This document shows positions 57,201 to 64,000 of a stretch of 64,000 bases of DNA, one piece after another. The first letter of the stretch is position 1, and each line of letters opens with the position of its first letter. The stretch lies in contig JAUIMM010000484.1 of NCBI GenBank assembly GCA_031769625.1, forward strand, positions 4,960,001 to 5,024,000, in the 5' to 3' direction. Made by a program: the position numbers and the translations under genes. The notes below the pieces were generated by a model. The model worked only from the letters and a program-made list of their open reading frames with translations. It searched no databases and was not told where the DNA came from. The DNA is from Taudactylus pleione. Taxonomy: Eukaryota; Chordata; Amphibia; Anura; Myobatrachidae.

Positions 57201-58092
57201 AATATGTATACAGTTCAATGACACAAAATGATCTAAGAAGCAATAATAAAATGATTAAATGAACATGGGCACATATAGCGTTCAGTTATGTACATGCATG
57301 CATAAGTTTGTAGCTATGGGATATGCTAAAAATCCCTGTAGGCACAAGTACAGATTGAATAAGCACTATACAAGGTCCATTTGGATAATTAAAATAAATT
57401 AAAATAAAAGCTTTAAAACACTTACTTAAGGATATTTTTTTATTAGTGTGTCTTCTATCTCAAACTACTGTTTAAAAATAATGTGAGTTTTATTAAATGT
57501 GTTTATTGCTCGTTATATGTGATAATATTATAATTAGGCACAGCAGGGATGTTTTTAACATTAATGAATGGTGCTATATAAGAATTGCACTTGGGAACAA
57601 TCAGTCACTTTGAAAAAGCTGCAAACCAGCAGTGAAATGTGTTTGTGTTCTACCCTGATCCTTGGCACTCAGCACTTTACAAGAACAAGCCCTTTTATGC
57701 CTTTTGGACATTGCCCGGATTAGGAACTTCCCAGCTCTTTGACACCGCTAACAGCGGTTCACTGAAACTATCCTCATGTGTTTAGGACTATTAGCTTCAA
57801 GGACCATCGCTAAACAAAGGGTACCGCTGGACTATACTACAAGCCGATAATACCAACTTATAGCTGGATTATATTATCTAAATGGACCTTGTCTAGTGCT
57901 TACTCAATCTTCACTTGTGCCTATAGGGCTGTTTAGCATATCCCACGACTACAAACGTATGCATGCATGTACATAACTGAACGCCCATGTTCATTTATTC
58001 ATTTAATTATTGCTTCTTAGATCATTTTGTGTCATTAAACTGAATACATATTCTATTTGAAATCAGTGCTGCTTTACTTATATTATTTACTT
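57165..58092. mobile_element. Foldback element with ~230 bp TIRs inside BEL
   Basis: The left arm ATAATATAAGTAAAGCAG through TGGACCTTG-complementary sequence is mirrored at the right (CTGCTTTACTTATATTAT). Long matched stretches include TGACACAAAATGATCTAAGA, CATGGGC, CATGCATGCATA and AAGGTCCATTT. The arms are about 230 bases; the middle (57420-57830) has a hammerhead-like motif but no gene. It split BEL between gag and protease. Confidence 0.85.
57605..57645 (+). ncRNA. Hammerhead-like motif, foldback centre (weak)
   Basis: TTTGAAAAAGCTGC, a short loop AAACC, AGCAG and TGAAATGTG repeat the layout box - hairpin - GAAA seen in the PLE ends. The box differs more strongly from the consensus; probably inactive or coincidental. 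Confidence 0.2.
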
Positions 58093-58241
58093 TCTATAGG
58101 AGACAGAATATCTCCTGACTAGCAGCTACTTGGAGAGACAACTCCTGACGGCACCCTTTACTATTTATAGTTTTATTTGTCTGTTCAAAAATATGCCTGG
58201 TCAAGGTATATCACAAAGGAGATTCAAAAACATCCGTCAGA

Positions 58242-58979
58242 ATGCATGTCATTTTGGATGATCAAAGTAATAGATCTTTAGCTGAGTCAGAGTTCTTTGA
58301 CCTATTCAACATAGGGGAGAACCCCAATCCATACACACTAAACAAATGTGCCAGGATAAAAGATACATTAGGAAGAAGAGCAAGTAGATATATAATAGAG
58401 ACTGTGGATGTAAGCCTAAAACTTTCTCTTCCTACACTTATAGAGTGTGATCAATTGGCAAACAACAGGAGCGAGATCCCTATGCCCAACATTGCACGTC
58501 ATCATCCACATTAGGAAGAAGAGCAAGTAGATACATAATAGAGACTGTGGATGTAAGCCTAAAACTTTCTCTTCCTACACTTATAGAGTGTGATCAATTG
58601 GCAAACAACAGGAGCAAGATCCCTATGCCCGACATTGCATGTCATCATCCCCACTTAAAATCTATTACTAATCACATATCACCATTGGATAATGTCACAA
58701 AAATTCTTCTTCTTGGCAGAGACATACTGAGGGTACACAAAGTTCGTCAACAGTGCAATGGCCTTCACAATGTACCCAATGCCCAAAGACGACATAGGAT
58801 GGGTAATAATGGATGATGTTTGCATTAACAAGGTGCACAGACCAGACAACGTCAATGCCTTCAAAACACACATGCTGGAAAATTGTCGTGTATCCCTATT
58901 TGAACCATGTCCTAATCACTTCTTTATAAAAGAAAGTCTCACCAGAACAGTTCAACGAGGTCAAATAGGGAACCTATGA
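58242..58979 (+). pseudogene. BEL/Pao protease and linker, duplicated and frameshifted
   Basis: MHVILDDQSNRSLAESEFFD begins the BEL-type aspartic protease (DUF1758 type), whose active site DDQSN is intact. The frame continues to LPTLIECDQLANNRSEIPMP. A 143 bp tandem duplication (58365-58507 and 58508-58650) then repeats the region and breaks the frame. LLLGRDILRVHK and, in another frame, DDIGWVIMDDVCINKVHRP and the LENCRVSLFEPC block represent the linker before RT. RT itself is missing. Confidence 0.85.
58365..58650 (+). repeat. 143 bp tandem duplication in BEL protease
   Basis: Both copies start ACATTAGGAAGAAGAGCAAG; they differ at about four positions (ATATATAATAG versus ATACATAATAG, GAGCGAG versus GAGCAAG, CCCAAC versus CCCGAC). 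The junction shows CCACATTA microhomology. Confidence 0.93.
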
Positions 58980-59675
58980 TTAAGTCGCTGAGCGAAACGC
59001 GCTTCAGGGAGACACGCAGCACATGTTGCTAGCGTGTCCTTGTTTTAATTTTAAACCAGTTATGTTGTGATTATACTGTATACTCCTCACTCCACACGAG
59101 TGTCATGCAATATGGTCTCTACTTACTACATACACAGCGGGATGACAATAAGCATAGTGAAACATAGTGGCAACAGACCAGTTATTCACTAGGATCGATC
59201 TGCTATTTAGCAAGCTGTGCGGCTGCTGAATATACACAAAATAGCTACAATGTTTTGATTTCTGTTATTGAATGAAACTCATAAAACGTGTGAATGAGAA
59301 TACAAAATATAAGATAATTCATTAAATGTATCATAATAATCAGTATTTATCATCATGATAACAGTGACAAAGACAAAAATATGTTACAGGTTACCCCCTG
59401 TTTTTGAGGTCTGATAATAAACGATGTATATATAATTGAACAAACAGATGAGATGAATTGCTGACAAGTACTACTAATCCCAGCAACCACACTCTGCCTG
59501 ATAAATAAGATAACAGATCACCTTATATTGGGCCCTATTAGTGCTTATTAAACCCGTGACTCAAAGACTCGCATTATATCTCCAAATATTTGGGAGATTT
59601 ATCTTACCCTATGAGGGTTTTATTACTAAAACACCTGAGATTATTATAAATATAAAGGCCGTGATTTATTACTTT

Positions 59676-59720
<45 letters not shown>

Positions 59721-60185
59721 TTTTTAGGAGACAATAAACAAGACACGGTGCATTGGAGGAGTCAGCACAACATATTTATTTTATTTTATTTTCATATTCA
59801 TTTTCACTTTCACATTTTTGCACATTTGATATATATTTCGCTTATACATCATTTTAGGTTATATGCAATAAAGGTCATGTTTTAAGTCATTTTTGTTTTT
59901 GTGGATTGGCTAAATACTCTACTGATAGACATATTGCTTAATAACATCAAATTAGTCCGTGAGTGCCCTATATAGGAATACTCTTCTTTTTCTTTGCTAT
60001 TAGTTTCAACTTTATTCCTAGGTGCACCTCCCACAAGCTATTCATTATTATAAACTTGTTCATGCATAGGGAAGGACTTTTTTAATATTTACAATGTTTT
60101 CTATTCAATTTGCTATATGTATACCTCTGTAGGGTAACCCTCCCCCCCCTTTTTTACAAATCCAAGTTCCACGTTGCTACACCTC
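58975..60185 (+). mobile_element. Inserted block of unknown class, possible retroelement
   Basis: The stretch separates the BEL protease-linker from RNase H. It begins TATGATTAAGTCGCTGAGCG then AAACGCGCTTCAGG, a hammerhead-like order (box, CGC/GCG hairpin, GAAACG). The rest is A/T-rich with (TA)n at 59681-59711 followed by a T-run, and no recognisable coding region. Boundaries are set by where BEL homology stops and resumes; TSDs were not found. Confidence 0.4.
59681..59726. repeat. (TA)n and T-run
   Basis: About 15 TA units are followed by 14 T. Confidence 0.95.
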
Positions 60186-60186
60186 T

Positions 60187-60633
60187 GTGTCACTTATTGC
60201 AGTAAAATGCAATGAGATTTGTATTTCCTCAGATGCTTCAACAAAGGCCATAGCTGCAGTCACTTACCTAAAGGTGATAGATCCTAAGGGAGCTTGCCAG
60301 ATTGGATTCATTCTAGGCAAGGCTAAGTTGGCGCCACAAAACAAACACACTATTCCGAGGCTCAAACTGTGTCTAGCTGTACTAGCAGCAGAAATAGCAG
60401 AGCTTATATTACCAGAATTAGACATTAAACTGGATGCGGTTAAATTCTACAGTGATAGTAAGGTAGTTTTAGGTTACATACATGACCAAACAAGAAGATT
60501 CCATGTGTATGTCGGTAACAGGGTGGAAAAGATCAGAAGATCTTTCTTTCCGGAACAATGGAACTACATGCCTACAGATAAAAACCCTGCAGATCATCCC
60601 AATACTGTAGGTCAGTTCCTGCAACACTTCTGA
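60187..60633 (+). pseudogene. BEL/Pao RNase H domain
   Basis: RNase H would degrade the RNA of the RNA:DNA hybrid. DASTKAIAAV gives the first aspartate, LKLCLAVLAAEIAEL the glutamate helix, FYSDSKVVLGYI the second aspartate and NPADHPNT the last conserved aspartate. The frame is open for 148 codons, the first of which come from the insert border. It ends in a stop at 60631, before the integrase. Confidence 0.9.
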
Positions 60634-60823
60634 TGAGCACCAACTGGTTAACAGGTCCAACATTCTTGTTGCATTAAGATGATGAATCACTTATTTCCAG
60701 AGACTCTTTTGAATTGCTAAACCCTGAATCTGATGCAGAGCTTCACCCACAAGTAACTGCAGTATGTTGTTTGTTATTACTGTTACAATGCTAGATTAAC
60801 ATAGTTTTGAACGTTTTCCAAAG

Positions 60824-61108
60824 TTGGTGACACTCATTAGAGCTATAGCACAACTCATTCATATTGTGCAGTGTCTTGCTGATACCTTTTGGAATCGTTG
60901 GAAGTGTGAGTACCTGACTATTCTACAAAATCATTGCAAATGGCAATCTAATTGTACCAACTTACAAGAAAATGACCTTGTGCTACTTAAATACAAGCAG
61001 GTCAATCAAAATGAGTGGCCAATGGGACTAATTGTTATAACCTTTCCCAGCGGAGATGGAAAGATTCGGAAAGTAGCAGTCAAAGTAATTAAAAATGGAA
61101 CTGCTTAG
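60824..61108 (+). pseudogene. BEL/Pao integrase C-terminal tail
   Basis: FWNRWKCEYLTILQNHCKWQ and LVLLKYKQVNQNEWPMGLI followed by VRK-like IRKVAVKVIKNGTA form the conserved C-terminal domain that follows integrase in BEL/Pao (DUF5641 type). The integrase core that should precede is missing; about 190 bases lie between RNase H and this part. Confidence 0.9.
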
Positions 61109-61245
61109 ACATTCGTCAGATCAAATACATAGACTGTGCTTCTTATGTCTCATAAGGTTCTTGTGTAATGTTATGCATGCATCACTATGATATTGTTCTT
61201 TTTTCTTATGTGTTTGCATAGGTATATAGTGATATCTACAGATAT

Positions 61246-61263
61246 CAAATGGGGAGTGTACTG
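61246..61263 (+). promoter_or_regulatory. Polypurine tract and LTR start of BEL (candidate)
   Basis: AAATGGGGAG precedes TGTACTG, the order of a polypurine tract followed by an LTR beginning with TG. A MITE begins immediately after at GGGCCTGATTCAG, so the LTR is interrupted. Confidence 0.5.
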
Positions 61264-61850
61264 TGGGCCTGATTCAGCAAGGAACGCAAAGGAGAGAAAG
61301 TATGCACTTGGCCGATGTTTTTGATCTGCGCATTTGTATGAATTGCACTGCGCGTGTGCGAACTAGCCAGTGCGATCGGGTTATGGTACGCAGACTACAC
61401 GCAGTGTGCACACAGACCCTTCCAATATTGATTGACAGGAAGTGCCATTTGTGGGTGGTAACGCCGTTATAGGGGCATGCATAATTAAGGCAGTGTGGCA
61501 GCATACACAGCCATACCGTAAGCTGTATACAGGAAGCGGCCAAAATCCTGTGGCAGGTCAGGTCAACTACTATTGTGTATCAGTCCGATGGTTTTCAATG
61601 TTACCGATGTTTACGCTATCTTGCGAATGCAGTTGCTCAAAAGAGGCTGTGAAATCTCCATCAGCTGATGGAGATCCTGGCGTCTTCCTTCCACCACAAT
61701 GGCAATGACATACCTCCAACTGGGAAAACTGAGCCCGTCGCTACCTTCTCCCCACCCAGAAATGGCAGCAGACTGTCAATCACTGACAGTCTGCTGCCGC
61801 TCTGCATGCGAACACGCAGGATCCGTACTGCACATCTTTAAATAAGCCCT
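61264..61850. mobile_element. Possible MITE starting GGGCCTGATTCAG
   Basis: The left end GGGCCTGATTCAGCAAGG matches the family at 16216. Internal hairpins include ATCTCCATCAGCTGATGGAGAT (61649-61670) and CAGCAGACTGTCA/TGACAGTCTGCTG (61767-61799). The right end is unclear; only AATAAGCCC near 61851 echoes GGGCCT. Probably a divergent or truncated copy. Confidence 0.55.
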
Positions 61851-61869
61851 TCTATCTTCTGTTTATTTT

Positions 61870-63208
61870 TTTATTAAATAAACCCTGTAATTGTGTATAG
61901 CCTGAATCGTGCTGCTTCACTTCTGTTTTCAATATTATGAGAGCAATAAAAATTCTATGTAAATCAAATAGAAGTTAATGAAGAATTCATGTTGCAAAGA
62001 CTTTTATTTTCTAATGCAGATTATTTCTAAGGCTTTGAAATTTATCAGAAGTTTTTTTACCAGCAGAGAGGTAAGTTATACACTTTACAACTTAGGAAAG
62101 CCTTGTAACACATGCCAAGCCATCTACAATGCATCTTAATATATTCAGCATGGGAGATGGAAGTTAGCGGTGTCCTCTGTCACTTGTAGAGACTGAATTC
62201 CACAGAGATGTGTGTCAGGTAAAAGAATGTATACTTAAATCTCTGTCAAGGCCGCCCTTTTCGCTGCACTCACACTATTCCTGCTTAAAGACTGGAACGT
62301 CTTAGACAATAAGGGTGACAAGCATCAGAAAGTGATTCTAATATGCTGTTTCTGTTTCATGGTCTAAAACCTTCACCCTATCTTCATGAACTAAAGGCAA
62401 TCTGCAATTCCTCGCATACTGAATGGCGGTATGTCTATGCACTTTACAATAAGCTAAAATGTTGCTTAGCGGTAGCAGTTAACTGCTATGGCAACAGTTG
62501 AACTCTAGGAAAAGAGAGTTCTACAATTGCATGTCAATGCACAGTTTGTCTTTTTATTTTCACTCCATTTACTGCATTTCTTTCATGCCTTATTCCGTAT
62601 CCTGCATTTGGATTATTTTTAATTCAAGTTGGATTGTAACTTTATTATCTTTTTAATTTCTCCTTTGTATTGAATATTTTTATCTTTCAGTTGGAAAACG
62701 TCAGCCGCCCTAAATTAACAATTCTTTAGATCTAGTAGATCTATACAATATGAATTGTAAGAATTGTTTATTTTGAAATATTTTCAACCTGAGCCGGCAA
62801 TTGCATTCCAATAATTCCATAGAAAATATTCAACTTGCAATACATATCTGCAGAGTATGACCATGAAGCCCCAGGGATGTACAGCTATGGGATCTATTAT
62901 CCGGAATGCTATGACTCAGAGTTGTTTTCCAGACAGCAGGCACCATACCTAATATATCCTAATGTGCATTTAAAAATGACCTCTGTTTTTCCATGCATTG
63001 CCCCTGACTTTCCCATCCTCATTACATTTTTATTTTACCAGTACTCTACACAGATAATGTCACAAGATTAAAGATGAGAGTATTAATTCAGTATTGTTGA
63101 ATAAGGCTCAAATTGCAGAGCCACACAGGGGTATGACAATAATGGTGAGCAAACCAGTGGATGTTATAAAAAAAAGATATTGCTCACTTGTATCAATCAT
63201 GTAGCAAT
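61870..63208. other. Unassigned A/T-rich sequence
   Basis: No recognised gene. The frame at 62835-63071 is short, unlike any known family, and not flanked by splice signals that I could support. Confidence 0.45.
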
Positions 63209-63646
63209 GGGTCTGATTCAGAGAAGGACGCTATATGTATCGTTGCTGGGCCCAAAGACACAGCAGCAAGGTAAAAATGTACTAATGCTGCAGTAAGCAT
63301 CTGAGGACAAAAGACGATGACTGCCGGCATCGCAGATCCGAATGCTGCATCCGAAGACACGGCATCGGATCACCATCATGACCATTGGTGGCGGCATCAG
63401 CCATCTGAGTAAGCCTAAGGTAAAATCATCTTTGGAAGACGCAGAGATTGGCCTTGCCACTACCAGAACATGGGCCCAACAAGCCCGTTTCTGGAAACGC
63501 TGGCCAATGTCACCCGTTCCCCTCTCCCAAACGGCTTAAGGGCACTGCGATTGTATATTACGAAAAGAGACCTGCACATGCTCAGATCTCCAATCATCTA
63601 AGATTTACTTATCCATTGAGTTTGTGTACATCTCTGAATCAGGCCC
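63209..63646. mobile_element. MITE (438 bp) with AAT duplication
   Basis: Termini GGGTCTGATTCAGAGAAGG and TCTCTGAATCAGGCCC are inverted repeats, flanked by AAT at 63206-63208 and 63647-63649. 'GGCATCGGATC', 'GATCCGAATGC' and similar words are mirrored inside. Same family as 16216, 31515 and 46771. Confidence 0.88.
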
Positions 63647-63650
63647 AATA

Positions 63651-63819
63651 TGGTCTATTTACTAAGCCTTGGATGGAGATAAAGTGAACGGAAATAAGGT
63701 ACCAGCCAATCAGCTCCTACCTGTCATGTGTGTTTGAAAAATGACAGTTAGGAGTTGTTTGGTTGACACCTTCTCTCCGTCGACTTTATCTCCGTCTAAG
63801 GCTTAGTAAATAGACCCCA
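63651..63819. mobile_element. Palindromic MITE TGGTCTATTTACTAAGCC (169 bp)
   Basis: The left end TGGTCTATTTACTAAGCC and the right end GGCTTAGTAAATAGACCCCA are inverted repeats; the arms continue with GGAGATAAAG / CTTTATCTCC and AGCTCCTACCTGTCAT / ATGACAGTTAGGAG. It abuts the previous MITE within a few bases. Confidence 0.88.
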
Positions 63820-64000
63820 ATGTATGCTAGGTGCGGATGCCATTTATGGCTTCAGGGGGCTACAGATCCTAGCAGAGAAAGTAAGCATCCATAATTGCTG
63901 CAAACACTTGAGACCAATGATGCTGGCCGACTTGCAGAAGGGAGTGCTCTGAGTTCTGAAAGGGCGAACGCTAACGCTGCACACATTGCTGCATGTGACA
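63820..64000. other. Unassigned end of window
   Basis: No feature recognised. Confidence 0.4.

Larger units (their letters stand above)
55236..61263 (+). mobile_element. BEL/Pao LTR retrotransposon remnant
   Basis: Parts in order: gag with its cysteine-rich zinc region (to 57200), aspartic protease (58242-58979), RNase H (60187-60633) and integrase C-terminal tail (60824-61108), then AAATGGGGAG (a polypurine tract) and TGTACTG, the likely start of a 3' LTR. RT and the integrase core are missing. Two foreign blocks (57165-58092 and 58975-60185) interrupt it. A 5' LTR was not found. Confidence 0.87.

Noticed and set aside
59541..59885. 114-codon frame with a run of isoleucine-tyrosine
   Set aside because: The frame crosses a TA microsatellite and T-run inside an inserted block.
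61264..61870. Full BEL 3' LTR
   Set aside because: Only TGTACTG can be tied to BEL; what follows has the ends of a MITE, and the rest of the LTR could not be identified.
62835..63071. Possible small protein of 78 codons
   Set aside because: No family resemblance, no splice or promoter context; chance frame in A/T-rich DNA cannot be excluded.

Overview
The window looks like a gene-poor stretch of a large vertebrate genome, most likely a frog (inference from repeat content). Introns, splice sites and exons of host genes were not recognised on either strand. Almost everything that can be identified is repetitive: a Penelope-like element (PLE), a Ty3/Gypsy element, an endogenous-retrovirus fragment fused to a BEL/Pao remnant, one mariner, two Tc1-like elements, and many short non-autonomous DNA transposons whose terminal inverted repeats (TIRs) and target-site duplications (TSDs) can be read directly. 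No CRISPR array, rRNA or functional tRNA gene was seen.

Layout. 0.1-1.45 kb: long C/T-rich minisatellite. 1.5-10.4 kb: dispersed-repeat debris, a 341 bp hAT-type element with perfect 8 bp TSD, a minisatellite and a foldback. 10.4-15.2 kb: PLE remains, dominated by a 4.4 kb element made of a forward reverse transcriptase/GIY-YIG endonuclease copy preceded by an inverted 5'-truncated copy, giving 1,137 bp inverted arms. 15.2-25.4 kb: MITEs, minisatellite, foldbacks. 25.46-26.75 kb: complete but broken mariner. 26.75-38 kb: unassigned sequence plus tRNA-like, LINE-tail-like, hAT-like and Harbinger-like copies. 38.6-42.3 kb: Gypsy element on the minus strand whose pol has lost RT and integrase core yet keeps one open frame. 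This element sits inside a pair of matching inverted termini (37.95 and 43.7 kb). 44.7-45.6 kb: Tc1 relic. 46.8-48.5 kb: MITE and a 1 kb hAT element containing a minisatellite. 50.19-51.84 kb: Tc1-like element with DD34E residues. 53-55.2 kb: retroviral gag and protease. 55.2-61.3 kb: BEL/Pao gag, protease, RNase H and integrase tail, with two tandem duplications and two inserted blocks. 61.3-64 kb: MITEs and unassigned sequence.

Nothing here works as a host pathway. What the features share is nested insertion and decay. The most unusual points are the PLE long hairpin with hammerhead-like motifs at its outer ends, the frame-preserving shortened Gypsy pol, and the 688 bp tandem duplication that spans a retrovirus/BEL junction.
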